Below, piece after piece: positions 1 to 7,108 of a stretch of DNA of 64,000 nt. The translations under genes were made by a program, and so were the position numbers. Under the pieces are notes generated by a model. The model saw only the letters and a program-made list of their open reading frames with translations. It did no database searches and was not told where the DNA came from. This DNA is from Eggerthella sp. YY7918 (GTDB lineage: Bacteria > Actinomycetota > Coriobacteriia > Coriobacteriales > Eggerthellaceae), in assembly GCF_000270285.1 (NCBI RefSeq), contig NC_015738.1, positions 2,976,001 through 3,040,000 on the forward strand. The letters are read 5' to 3'. Position 1 is the first letter of the stretch, and each line of letters begins with the position of its first letter.

Positions 1-12
1 CTATCTTTTGCT

Positions 13-333
13 ATGGAGGATTGTTTGATTTACGGAGCAGGAAGATACGTCAAGCACTATGTCTCGGTGCTTGCACTGCATCGTCCGGACGGCATGATAA
101 GCCCGGTGACAATCATATGGGACGACGGCAGGCGTTTCGACGTGGACTTACTCAAGGAGGCGCATCACAAGCGCTGTGAAAAAACAGCGGGACACGCGCT
201 TGCTTTTAGTGTGAGCATATATGGCAAGCGTCGCACGCTCTATCATGACAACCAGGGCTGGTTCGTGGAAATATTAGAGGGCGGCACGCCGAGGCGCCGT
301 ACCGATCCCAGGTTGTCCGAGATCCCTAAATAG
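13..333 (+). CDS. Conserved-looking hypothetical protein, start uncertain
   Basis: I do not recognise this protein of about 106 residues. It is soluble and basic, with a Trp-Asp-Asp-Gly-Arg stretch near residue 36 and a basic, proline-containing C-terminus, and has no signal peptide or membrane segment. The reading frame is open to the left window edge, so the 5' end may lie outside. If internal, either the ATG at 13 or the TTG at 25 (with GGAGG about five bases before it) could be the start. A strong hairpin terminator follows directly, so it is the last gene of its transcript. A real gene is likely; its function is unknown. Confidence 0.55.
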   Translation: MEDCLIYGAGRYVKHYVSVLALHRPDGMISPVTIIWDDGRRFDVDLLKEAHHKRCEKTAGHALAFSVSIYGKRRTLYHDNQGWFVEILEGGTPRRRTDPRLSEIPK

Positions 334-343
334 CCAAACTATG

Positions 344-383
344 GCCACCCCGAAAGGGAGCTTTTCCTTCGGAGTGGCTTTTT
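344..383 (+). terminator. Rho-independent terminator after the first gene
   Basis: GCCACCCCGAAAGGGA pairs imperfectly with TTCCTTCGGAGTGGC around a short loop, and a run of five to six T follows on the plus strand. It ends transcription of the gene at 13-333. Confidence 0.8.
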
Positions 384-398
384 GATTCCCTTACATTT

Positions 399-422
399 GC
401 TTGTTTTTGCTTGTTTTTGCTT
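399..422 (+). repeat. Short tandem repeat GCTTGTTTTT
   Basis: Two head-to-tail copies of a 10-base unit (TTGCTTGTTT phase) and a third partial copy sit just upstream of the extended -10 at 442. It is a T-rich tract that may affect the promoter of the adjacent small RNA; nothing more can be said. Confidence 0.5.
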
Positions 423-441
423 TCATTGAAAAGATAAAAGT

Positions 442-450
442 TGCTATAAT
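442..450 (+). promoter_or_regulatory. Extended -10 promoter for a small RNA
   Basis: TGCTATAAT is a perfect TGN plus TATAAT element. No good -35 is present at 17 bases, which extended -10 promoters tolerate. No open reading frame of note follows before a hairpin terminator about 100 bases on, so it appears to drive a short non-coding transcript. Confidence 0.6.
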
Positions 451-456
451 GCGGGT

Positions 457-554
457 GTACCAGCAAAGCCCGTTCTTGCTTAACACTCCACGGGCGGCGC
501 AAGGTACAATCGACTTAGATCGGTGACTAGTTGCTGCTAGCGCCGATCTTTTTT
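457..554 (+). ncRNA. Candidate small RNA, possible antitoxin antisense to the toxin 3' end
   Basis: The transcript is defined by the extended -10 at 442-450 and a terminator hairpin whose arms are at 517-530 (AGATCGGTGACTAG) and 537-549 (CTAGCGCCGATCT), with T at 549-554. The predicted length is about 95-100 nt. It converges on, and overlaps the 3' end of, the minus-strand small hydrophobic ORF at 537-680, the same geometry as the known type I pair RatA/TxpA of Bacillus. The promoter and terminator are visible; the antitoxin role is inference. Confidence 0.5.
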
Positions 555-680
555 GTGCTTAGGCCTAAGCCGTCGCAACCGCCTCCCTCCGTCATCCGCT
601 CGCTTATACTCCTGCCACACATCGAACACAAACCCTCCGATTGTGGCTAACGCCGCTAGGACGTACAGGACTTCAAACAT
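537..680 (-). CDS. Small hydrophobic peptide, candidate type I (holin-like) toxin
   Basis: A 47-residue peptide beginning MFEVLYVLAALATIGGFVFD, one membrane helix followed by a very basic tail (RRLRRLRPKHKKDRR). This matches the architecture of holin-like type I toxins such as TxpA/BsrG: Met, then an acidic/aromatic pair, one helix, then a charged tail. The start at 680 is chosen over 728 because GAGGAG lies nine bases upstream. A TGCTAGAAT promoter at 737-745 would give a leader of about 50 nt. The 3' end overlaps a convergent small-RNA candidate. Toxicity is inferred; it could also be an ordinary small membrane protein. Confidence 0.55.
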   Translation of the reverse strand: MFEVLYVLAALATIGGFVFDVWQEYKRADDGGRRLRRLRPKHKKDRR

Positions 681-736
681 AGGCAACACTCCTCTCGAAG
701 CGCCGCCCGCGTCGGACTCTGCTGGCACGAAAAAGT

Positions 737-745
737 ATTCTAGCA
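737..745 (-). promoter_or_regulatory. Extended -10 promoter of the small hydrophobic peptide
   Basis: Read on the minus strand this is TGCTAGAAT, the same TGC-TANAAT form as at 442-450 and 19287-19295. Transcription would start near 730, about 50 bases before the ATG at 680. Confidence 0.5.
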
Positions 746-807
746 GGTATCGAAGGGGATTATTAAAATGAAGTATGAGTTAAGGAAAGCACAGAAAGGC
801 GCAAAAC

Positions 808-1257
808 TTACTGATCCCCCTGTGCCAAATCAGCTATAAAGCTTTTGTTGTTGAAATAGCCCTGAATCGCATCTTCCATTGAGCTAAATTCCTCGGTCTT
901 TTCTGTGTTGCTATCAATAATAATTAAGAGCCTAAAGCCTTTTTCTGCGCCAAAGGAAAAGGCTTCTATATCGCAATCTCCTGGACGCTCTACGCGCTTT
1001 CCTTGTGAGCGCTGTAGCTGAATGTCCCCTTCTTCCCCACGAGTCATTACAAAGCCTTCTGCAATAAGGATATGATTGGCTAAAAGCATGGCAGTGAAGG
1101 CTGTATTTCCCTCAACCATCGCAGTTCCAATCTCGTTCCTTAAGCTCATGCGGCAGAGTTCGCAGCTATCATCTGGCTTTCCCGCCAGATCAGTGCAACG
1201 AAATTCATTTTGTTCAGTTGCCAAAGGGCAGACGTGACTGGTCGGAAAAATACCCAT
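808..1257 (-). CDS. Hypothetical protein with Cys-rich N-terminus
   Basis: A 149-residue protein I do not recognise. The start at 1257 (MGIFPTSH) is preferred to 1284 because GAGGAGAG precedes it. The first 40 residues hold four cysteines, including a Cys-x-x-Cys, which could bind a metal. The rest looks like a small alpha/beta domain ending in an acidic and amide-rich tail, with no signal peptide or membrane segment. It is transcribed divergently from the XRE regulator at 1345, from a TGCTACAGT promoter at 1302-1310, so that regulator may control it. Confidence 0.6.
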   Translation of the reverse strand: MGIFPTSHVCPLATEQNEFRCTDLAGKPDDSCELCRMSLRNEIGTAMVEGNTAFTAMLLANHILIAEGFVMTRGEEGDIQLQRSQGKRVERPGDCDIEAFSFGAEKGFRLLIIIDSNTEKTEEFSSMEDAIQGYFNNKSFIADLAQGDQ

Positions 1258-1301
1258 GGTTCTCTCCTCGGCATCTTTATGCAAAAAGCTTTGTCTCCAC
1301 T

Positions 1302-1310
1302 ACTGTAGCA
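1302..1310 (-). promoter_or_regulatory. Extended -10 promoter of the 808-1257 gene
   Basis: On the minus strand TGCTACAGT, 45 bases before the chosen ATG. On the plus strand the overlapping TTGTCT (1291-1296) and TAGAAG (1314-1319), 17 bases apart, could serve the divergent XRE gene, so the two promoters would interleave. Confidence 0.4.
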
Positions 1311-1344
1311 CTTTAGAAGAAAAATAGACCCTTATTGTGGACTA

Positions 1345-1599
1345 GTGGTTGTGAGTTCGTACATGAGTATGAGACGCATGCAGACTTCACCGACAACACA
1401 GGTTAAATTGGGATTGAGAATAAAAGACCTTCGCGAAGAACGCGGGCTTTCTCAGTACGCTTGCGCTCCACTCCTAAAGGTATCTCGAACATATCTTGCA
1501 GACCTTGAATGCGGAAGACGAAACGTTAGTCTTGCGAGACTTGCTTCTATCGCTGAGGGATTCGGGATTACGCTTGAGGAGCTTTTTAAAGGGTTATAG
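1345..1599 (+). CDS. XRE-family HTH transcriptional regulator
   Basis: An 84-residue protein made almost entirely of one Cro/C1-type helix-turn-helix: LGLRIKDLREERGLSQYACA, then a recognition helix around SRTYLADLECGRRN and the usual closing LARLASIAEGFGITLEELF. Such proteins bind operators as dimers, usually next to their own gene. The exact start is unclear because no strong ribosome site is seen, and internal ATGs at 1363, 1369 and 1378 are possible. It is divergent from the Cys-rich hypothetical gene, a likely target. A good terminator follows at 1723. Confidence 0.8.
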   Translation: MVVSSYMSMRRMQTSPTTQVKLGLRIKDLREERGLSQYACAPLLKVSRTYLADLECGRRNVSLARLASIAEGFGITLEELFKGL

Positions 1600-1672
1600 G
1601 CATCGATACTTGCCTTGTTTCATAACCCTCATTTGTGCAAAAAATATGGGTTTTGGTTTCAATCGAAATATA

Positions 1673-1694
1673 TTCTACACATTTTTCTACACAT
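1673..1694 (+). repeat. TTCTACACAT direct repeat in an A+T-rich gap
   Basis: Two exact copies of TTCTACACAT, at 1673-1682 and 1685-1694, about one helical turn apart, downstream of the XRE gene in a locally A+T-rich stretch. This spacing suits a protein-binding site; no function is assigned. Confidence 0.4.
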
Positions 1695-1722
1695 TAGAAA
1701 AAACGAGGGCTTGAAAAGCAAA

Positions 1723-1760
1723 CAGGTCAGACAATTTTCGCTGTCTGACCTGCGTTTTTT
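1723..1760 (+). terminator. Terminator after the XRE gene
   Basis: CAGGTCAGACA pairs perfectly with TGTCTGACCTG, followed by GCGTTTTTT. It serves the plus-strand XRE gene and may also end the convergent tRNA-Thr transcript. Confidence 0.85.
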
Positions 1761-1761
1761 C

Positions 1762-1837
1762 TGGAGCCAACGAGCGGATTCGAACCGCTGACCTACGCAT
1801 TACGAGTGCGTTGCTCTACCAGCTGAGCCACGTTGGC
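1762..1837 (-). tRNA. tRNA-Thr (anticodon CGT)
   Basis: A 76-base gene with encoded CCA. The acceptor arms GCCAACG and CGTTGGC pair, the anticodon loop reads CTCGTAA with anticodon CGT, and the T-arm contains GGTTCGAATCC. All arms fold normally. It has its own promoter at 1868-1896. Confidence 0.97.
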
Positions 1838-1867
1838 ATACGGCCTCTTTGCGAAGCGCGAACATGA

Positions 1868-1896
1868 AGTATACCCAAAGGCCGTATGGCCTGCAA
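1868..1896 (-). promoter_or_regulatory. Promoter of tRNA-Thr
   Basis: On the minus strand TTGCAG (1896-1891), a 17-base spacer and TATACT (1873-1868). The first transcribed base would be about 25-30 bases before the tRNA. Confidence 0.65.
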
Positions 1897-2055
1897 GAGT
1901 GCGAAAGGAACGAATTTCGAAAACGCATGGTAACTGCGAAGCTTCGCCAAGATATTGGCCCAAACTTTAGCATCCAAACGCCAACGAGGCTTTGACACTT
2001 CCGCGACCAGGCGAGCGCCGATGTTAGTATCGGTGCCCCAAGGTGAGGAGTGTGC

Positions 2056-2889
2056 ATGAAACCGCAGTACGAAGGCTGGTATATGAAGCAGCAGCAGGGT
2101 GACGACGTGTTCGCGGTCATCGCCGGACGCTCAACAGAAGAAGCTTACCTGCAGATTGTCACTCCAAACGAATCGCATTTCATTCCCTACCCGCTCGCAA
2201 GCTTTCGTCATCACGAGAAAAGTCTTCAGGTCGGCGAAAGCTTCTTCACCCCTGCCGGCATGAATCTTCATGTCCACGAACCCGGCATAGATATTGAAGG
2301 CCGCTTCCAATTCAGCAACCTCACACCCTTGCGCTACGACATTATGGGGCCCTTTGCCCTTCTGCCTATGGAGACGAAACACATTGTGTTCAGCATGCGA
2401 CATCGCGTTGAAGGCACGGTGACGTTCAATGGCAAGACGCACCCGTTTCATAACGCCGTTGGCTATATGGAAGGCGATCAGGGCCACAGCTTCCCGCAAG
2501 GCTACACATGGCTTCAAAGCGTCGACTTGCCACACAACGCTTCAGTCATGCTCGCTATCGCTACAATCCCGTTGGGTCTCATTCACTTCACCGGTTGCAT
2601 CGGTGTAGTTTCTCTCGATGACAAAGAGTATCGTTTTGCCACGTACCTTGGCGTTCATATTGAGCAGTCAAGCGAAACGTACGTCGCCGTATCTCAAGGC
2701 GAACTGCAGCTCCGGGTCGACATTCCAAAAACGCGGGGTCACCGTCTTCAAGCTCCTCTGCAGGGTACCATGCAAAAACCTATCCGCGAAAGCCCCGCCG
2801 TACCTGCCCGCTTTCTGTTCAAGAAGGGCGAGAAGACTCTGCTGGAAAGCGAAGATGCCCTCACCAGTTTTGAATACGTGAAACCTTAA
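2056..2889 (+). CDS. Tocopherol-cyclase-like protein
   Basis: A 278-residue soluble protein with hallmarks of the tocopherol cyclase-like family (Pfam Tocopherol_cycl). It has an N-terminal GWYMKQ followed by a beta-rich FAVIAGR segment, and a central GYMEGDQGHSFPQGYTWLQS block near residue 137, the most conserved part of the family. In plants and cyanobacteria the enzyme closes the chroman ring of vitamin E. In anaerobic bacteria such homologues have no known substrate and probably act on another lipid. The ATG at 2056 is chosen over GTG 2050 because GGTGAGGAG lies just upstream. It stands alone between tRNA-Thr and the stress protein. Confidence 0.75.
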   Translation: MKPQYEGWYMKQQQGDDVFAVIAGRSTEEAYLQIVTPNESHFIPYPLASFRHHEKSLQVGESFFTPAGMNLHVHEPGIDIEGRFQFSNLTPLRYDIMGPFALLPMETKHIVFSMRHRVEGTVTFNGKTHPFHNAVGYMEGDQGHSFPQGYTWLQSVDLPHNASVMLAIATIPLGLIHFTGCIGVVSLDDKEYRFATYLGVHIEQSSETYVAVSQGELQLRVDIPKTRGHRLQAPLQGTMQKPIRESPAVPARFLFKKGEKTLLESEDALTSFEYVKP

Positions 2890-2920
2890 ACTTCTCGCGC
2901 AGTAGCAGCGTCTTTGGGGC

Positions 2921-2929
2921 TGCTATACT
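2921..2929 (+). promoter_or_regulatory. Extended -10 promoter of the universal stress gene
   Basis: TGCTATACT is an extended -10 element 35 bases before the ATG at 2964, with a GAGAGAGG ribosome site between. Confidence 0.5.
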
Positions 2930-2963
2930 AAAAGAAGTCATACTTCGCGAGAGAGGACTTCAC

Positions 2964-3437
2964 ATGCTCTATGACAACATCATGGTGCCTTTTGACGGCT
3001 CGGATTCAGCTGCAGCGGCGCTTGCCGAGGCTATCCGCTTTGCGAAGGACGACCCCGGCCTCACATTGCGCATTGTGCAGATCATCAACACCGAAGACAT
3101 GGTTATCGCGAAACTGAAATCTGAAGGCCCTGTTGACACGGCTGTTCCTGAAGGCATGCGCGAGGCATTCGAGGAAGTAACCGCCCTGGCGAGCGAGCGT
3201 TTGCACGAGCAAATTGACGAGATGCTGGCCGGCCTCATGAACAAAATCGTCATTGAACTTCTGGAAGAAACGAATCCCGGAAGCCAAATTGTCTCCTATG
3301 CGCACGAGAACAACTGCGACCTCATTATCATGGGATCGCGCGGTCTTGGTGCTCTGCGCGGCATCCTTGGCAGCGTGAGTAACTATGTGCTGCGAGAGGC
3401 CAATGTGCCCGTATTAGTAGTGAAAGCTGCCGAGTAG
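2964..3437 (+). CDS. Universal stress protein (UspA family)
   Basis: A 157-residue single Usp domain. It opens with the strand-loop MVPFDGSDSA typical of the nucleotide-binding fold and ends with GSRGLGALRGILGSVS at residues 124-139 followed by a VPVLVV strand. The glycine loop resembles the ATP-binding G-x2-G-x9-G(S/T) motif but with eight spacer residues, so ATP binding is likely rather than certain. It would act in the cytoplasm as a dimer under stress or in stationary phase. It has its own promoter; the next gene starts 220 bases on under a metal-type operator. Confidence 0.9.
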   Translation: MLYDNIMVPFDGSDSAAAALAEAIRFAKDDPGLTLRIVQIINTEDMVIAKLKSEGPVDTAVPEGMREAFEEVTALASERLHEQIDEMLAGLMNKIVIELLEETNPGSQIVSYAHENNCDLIIMGSRGLGALRGILGSVSNYVLREANVPVLVVKAAE

Positions 3438-3498
3438 GAGCGCGTCCCGCTTCTCCTTCTCGTCGTCTTCTCAATGCCGTGACAATCTTAAGATGTAT

Positions 3499-3521
3499 TT
3501 ATTGAGAATTGTTCTCAATAA
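3499..3521. promoter_or_regulatory. Fur-type palindrome upstream of the encapsulin genes
   Basis: A perfect 10-3-10 inverted repeat, TTATTGAGAA and TTCTCAATAA around TTG. Its core closely resembles Fur boxes of the TGAGAAT/ATTCTCA type. It overlaps the -35 and spacer of a promoter with TTGAGA at 3502-3507 and TTATAT at 3525-3530 (17-base spacer), so a bound repressor would block polymerase. This fits iron or peroxide control (Fur or PerR) of iron storage. The identity of the regulator is inferred. Confidence 0.7.
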
Positions 3522-3530
3522 GCTTTATAT
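3502..3530 (+). promoter_or_regulatory. Promoter of the encapsulin cargo gene
   Basis: TTGAGA, 17 bases, TTATAT. The leader to the ATG at 3658 would be about 120 nt, long enough for further control, though I see no recognised riboswitch in it. Confidence 0.5.
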
Positions 3531-3657
3531 TGCCTTCGATTCAATGACAAAAAGGCGTATGATAGCGACAAGATATACGGGCGACGGCTACGGCATCAAC
3601 CCGCATAGAAAGAGCGTCCGCACAAAAACGGATGTCACACTGAAAGAGAGGGACCTT

Positions 3658-4032
3658 ATGCCTAGTTTTGCTAATCCGTTCTCCGGCAATGTTGAGCGCA
3701 AGATGACCAACGCTGAACTTATGCAGGCTCTGCGTCTTGATATCGCAGGCGAGCTTGAAGCCATCTATCTCTATGAATCTCACTATCTGGCCACCGACGA
3801 TCCGGTAGCCAAGGCCGTGTTGGCCGATATTCGCGACGAGGAAAAGGCCCACATGGGCGAGCTTGTTACCCTCATGCGCTATCTGGATCCCAAGGAGACG
3901 GAGTTCTTCTTGGAAGGCGAAGGCGAAGTGATGGAAGAGCTTGAGGAGCTGGGCATCAAGACCGATGGCACCATTGCAGCCGCACCTTCCGAGCCCGCTG
4001 CCGCGCCTACCGTGGGCGACCTGTCGGAATAA
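3658..4032 (+). CDS. Encapsulated ferritin-like protein (encapsulin cargo)
   Basis: A 124-residue protein of the EncFtn family, the ferroxidase packaged inside encapsulin shells to oxidise and store iron. The two-helix core carries GELEAIYLYE around residue 31 and RDEEKAHMGEL around residue 59. E32, E62 and H65 match the metal ligands of the Rhodospirillum rubrum protein in residue type and number. The Ala/Pro/Glu-rich tail ends PTVGDLSE, which resembles the cargo-loading peptides that dock on the shell wall. The start at 3658 is set by AGAGAGGG six bases upstream; the frame is open to 3493 but without a ribosome site. The shell gene follows. Confidence 0.93.
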   Translation: MPSFANPFSGNVERKMTNAELMQALRLDIAGELEAIYLYESHYLATDDPVAKAVLADIRDEEKAHMGELVTLMRYLDPKETEFFLEGEGEVMEELEELGIKTDGTIAAAPSEPAAAPTVGDLSE

Positions 4033-4099
4033 CGCCCAAGATTCCTGCGTTTCGCTTTTCGCGCTTGCAGTTTTGTCGTTTTAGCTGGTAGACGAAGAA

Positions 4100-4115
4100 T
4101 GTTTCACGTGAAACA
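4100..4115. promoter_or_regulatory. parS: parS site 1
   Basis: TGTTTCACGTGAAACA, a perfect palindrome equal to the widely conserved chromosomal ParB/Spo0J binding site, extended by GAA/TTC flanks. It lies between the EncFtn and encapsulin genes. Confidence 0.93.
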
Positions 4116-4209
4116 TTCTTAGGACGAAGGTGACCGGCAAGTAGTGCATCAATCTGCGAAGCAAGGGTGCCAACGGTCACTTGTACGTACCATTGAAAGG
4201 AGTCCTGTC

Positions 4210-5022
4210 ATGGACTATCTCGCTCGCGAATCGGCCGATCTGTCGGTCGAACTTTGGAATCGAATTGACGACGCGGTTGTTGGTACCGCGCGTAAGCATC
4301 TGACCGCCCGCCGTTTCCTCAAGGTGTATGGGCCGCTGGGTCCCGGAGCCACCACTGTTTCGATGGATGGCGTAGCCAAGGACGAGGTGCTTGAGAATGG
4401 CATCGGCCGTATTGTCGGCCGCACGCAGCTTGAGCTTCCGCTGTTCTACGAGGACTTCACGCTTCTTGGTCGCGACCTTGAGCTGGCTGCGCAGACGGGT
4501 ATGCCGCTTGATATGGCCCCCGCCATCGCCGCTGCGAAAAAGGCAGCTCGCCGCGAAGATGATCTCATCCTTAACGGCAACAAGGCGCTTGGCACGGAAG
4601 GCCTGCTGACGGCGAAAGGTTCCGTCAAGATAAAGCGAAACGACTGGAGCAAGGGCGAAAACGGTTTCGCCGACGTAGCCAATGCCGTGTCGCAGCTCGC
4701 CAAGAACGGCTATCTGGGCCGCTACGCACTGGTCGTGGCACCGGATTTGTATCTGGCCCTGCAGCGCCTGCAGCCCAACACGGGCATGCTGGAAATCGAT
4801 CGCGTCCAGAAGCTCATTGGGGACAACGTGTACATGACCAGCTCGCTTGAAGCTGGCAAGGCCGTGCTCGTTTGCGCTGAACCGGAATATATGGATCTGG
4901 CGCTTGGCCTGGATCTTTCGGTTGGCTATCTGGAGTTCGCGGATTTCAATCACACGTTCCGCATCATGGAGACAGCCGCCCTGCGCGTGAAGGATCCCGC
5001 CGCCATCGTCGTGCTCGCATAA
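4210..5022 (+). CDS. Encapsulin shell protein, family 1
   Basis: A 270-residue HK97-fold shell protein (linocin-M18/encapsulin family), the usual family length. Recognisable blocks are the N-terminal helix ending in LWNRIDDAVVGTARKHLTAR, FLKVYGPLG, LELPLFYEDFTL in the extended loop, AARREDDLILNG and the C-terminal FADFNHTFRIMETAALRV. Subunits assemble into an icosahedral protein compartment holding the EncFtn cargo from the gene upstream. The start is the ATG at 4210 after AAGGAG. The 177-base gap to the cargo gene contains parS site 1. A strong terminator follows. Confidence 0.95.
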   Translation: MDYLARESADLSVELWNRIDDAVVGTARKHLTARRFLKVYGPLGPGATTVSMDGVAKDEVLENGIGRIVGRTQLELPLFYEDFTLLGRDLELAAQTGMPLDMAPAIAAAKKAARREDDLILNGNKALGTEGLLTAKGSVKIKRNDWSKGENGFADVANAVSQLAKNGYLGRYALVVAPDLYLALQRLQPNTGMLEIDRVQKLIGDNVYMTSSLEAGKAVLVCAEPEYMDLALGLDLSVGYLEFADFNHTFRIMETAALRVKDPAAIVVLA

Positions 5023-5053
5023 AGCGCCCCCGCACGATCACAATCGAACGCCA

Positions 5054-5085
5054 AAGAGCCAGCTCACCAGCTGGCTCTTTTGTTT
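5054..5085 (+). terminator. Terminator of the encapsulin operon
   Basis: AAGAGCCAGCT pairs with AGCTGGCTCTT around a 4-6 base loop, followed by TTTGTTTCTG. Confidence 0.85.
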
Positions 5086-5113
5086 CTGTTACGCATAGCA
5101 GACGTTTCACGCT

Positions 5114-6838
5114 TTACAAGCGCTCGTCGTTTTTTTGGCGGTGGCGGATGACGATATTGCGCCATACCACGTAGGCGCCCAAAACAAAGGCACCGACGTA
5201 GCCGACCACTCCCAGCAGGGGAACCCCGAGCAACTGAGGATGCATGTTCGTTTGCGCGAGCAGGCTTGACCCCACAAAGAGGCCGGCGGAAATAAGCGCC
5301 ATGGCTACCGTTCCGCTCACGGAATAGAGTGCCGCCAGTGCGTCGACGGGAATTCCCAGGTCGGCATTTACTTTCACGTGTCCACGGTTGATCATGTCAA
5401 GCGTATGCGAAGCCTGGGTGGGCAGCCGCACCGCCGCCTCGACCGACGAAAGCGTTGTCGAGGCGAACTCGCGAGCCTTCGTTTCTAGGGCTGGCCAGGT
5501 GCGCTCGCGGCGCTTCATATGATCGGAAACGATGTCGATAACGCTTTCTTGAGGTGCAATATCCACCAGCACGCCTTCAATGGTAACCAACCCGCGAGCA
5601 AGCAGAGTAAACGATGGAGGTAAGACGAGATTTTGCGTTCGCAGAACCTCAAGCACGTCGAGCAGCGCCGAACCCACATTGATTGCCGCCACGTCAACAC
5701 TCGCATATAAGGAGACGATCCTCCCTAGCTGATCAAGCAGGCTTCCATAATCGACCGGACCGTCAATGCGCGCAGCGGTAAGCAGTGCCTGCATAAGCGC
5801 ATAGGGATCGTTTTCGGCCGAGGCGCGAAGCATGCGTCCGACGAGCGTCCGTTCGGTCATCGTCAACTCGCCCACCATACCCAAATCGATCCACACGATA
5901 TCGCCGTCGCGCACCAGGATATTGCCCGGATGCGGGTCGGCGTGGAAGAAACCGTCATCAACAATCTGCGTTACATAGCTTTCGGCCAGTCGATGCCCCA
6001 GCTGCGCCGGATCAAGACCAAGCGCACGCAGAGCATACTCATCGTTGATCATGGGGCCTTCCACGAAGTCCATCACCAAAACATCGTCCGAGCTTATTCC
6101 GACATACGCAGCAGGGCATTCCACTTTGGGCTGGCTGTCCATATAGTGGCGAAACTGCCGCAGATTCTGCAACTCCACACGAAAGTCGAGTTCTTGACGC
6201 GTTGTCCGATCAAGCTCGGTAATCAGATCGTCAAGTGAAAGCTTGATGCCATCAGCCGCACGCGTCAGTCCCATAAGCGCCACAGCCTGACGAATGAGCG
6301 CCAAATCCTGTGTCATCTGCTCAACAACACCAGGGCGGCGCACCTTTATAGCCACCCACGTATGAGCGAGGGGCATATCATCAGAACGAGAATCCGGCAC
6401 GGCAAAAGAATTTGCAAGCGTATTTCTTGCGGCATGCGGTGCAATACGCGCGCGATGCACCTGCGCGATAGAGGCAGACCCGAGCGGCTTTTCTTCAATA
6501 CAGGCGAACGTCTGCTGCCACGAATGCCCCAGCGAAGCCTCGATGACCGTAAGTACCGCAGCAAACGGCATGGGCGGTACATCGGCGCGCAACTGCTTGA
6601 AAGCATCGGCGTAGGCGGGTGGAATGATATCGCTGCGATTCGCTGCGATCTGCCCCATCTTCACGAATGTGGGACCCAAATCCTCCAACAAGCTCGTAGC
6701 TTCTTCAGGCGTGAGGCCCGACAGCGCATGATGCCGCCTGAGGATTCGCACGATTTCGCGCAACCGCCGACCCGACCCCACGCCCTTGGTGTGGCGCGCC
6801 TCCGCAGCAACTTGCGCAACGTCTTTTATCGTAGCCAT
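5114..6838 (-). CDS. ABC1/UbiB-family atypical protein kinase-like protein
   Basis: A 574-residue UbiB/ADCK protein. It has the family KxGQ motif at residues 60-63 in FVKMGQ, the Ala-rich loop GSASIAQVHRA near 120, VAIKVRRPG near 165, HADPHPGN at 299-306 and the DLG metal motif at 318-320. Two hydrophobic helices near residues 505-560 anchor it in the membrane. In aerobes these ATPases support ubiquinone synthesis or lipid handling; in a menaquinone-using anaerobe a role in quinone or isoprenoid-lipid extraction is only inferred. The start is ATG 6838 after GAGGAA; upstream codons to 6928 have no ribosome site. It converges on the encapsulin operon. Confidence 0.9.
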   Translation of the reverse strand: MATIKDVAQVAAEARHTKGVGSGRRLREIVRILRRHHALSGLTPEEATSLLEDLGPTFVKMGQIAANRSDIIPPAYADAFKQLRADVPPMPFAAVLTVIEASLGHSWQQTFACIEEKPLGSASIAQVHRARIAPHAARNTLANSFAVPDSRSDDMPLAHTWVAIKVRRPGVVEQMTQDLALIRQAVALMGLTRAADGIKLSLDDLITELDRTTRQELDFRVELQNLRQFRHYMDSQPKVECPAAYVGISSDDVLVMDFVEGPMINDEYALRALGLDPAQLGHRLAESYVTQIVDDGFFHADPHPGNILVRDGDIVWIDLGMVGELTMTERTLVGRMLRASAENDPYALMQALLTAARIDGPVDYGSLLDQLGRIVSLYASVDVAAINVGSALLDVLEVLRTQNLVLPPSFTLLARGLVTIEGVLVDIAPQESVIDIVSDHMKRRERTWPALETKAREFASTTLSSVEAAVRLPTQASHTLDMINRGHVKVNADLGIPVDALAALYSVSGTVAMALISAGLFVGSSLLAQTNMHPQLLGVPLLGVVGYVGAFVLGAYVVWRNIVIRHRQKNDERL

Positions 6839-7019
6839 GCACGTTTCCTCGCTTCGTTTTGGATTTGCTGTTGCTACCAAAGACCCACCGTAGCATGGCC
6901 CCGCCATGACAAAGCACGCGCGACTCAACAGTCACCAAGAGGAGGCCAAGCTGAGAAAAGCACGAGCAATTGCACCTTGGCTTCAAGAAACAACCAGGAT
7001 ATCCCCCTCGAAACGCATC

Positions 7020-7048
7020 ACGCCCCAGCCTTATACAGGCCGGGGCGT
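7020..7048 (-). terminator. G+C-rich hairpin after flavin reductase 1
   Basis: CGCCCCAGCC pairs with GGCCGGGGCG about 60 bases beyond the stop at 7109. No T tract follows on either strand, so it could be a weak or Rho-assisted terminator. The 270 bases between the two minus-strand genes show nothing else. Confidence 0.35.
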
Positions 7049-7108
7049 GAGCAACAAGCGCAGGACAAAGAGAGGGGGAACTGTCCGCGCTTTTTCGAAT
7101 TGGAAACC

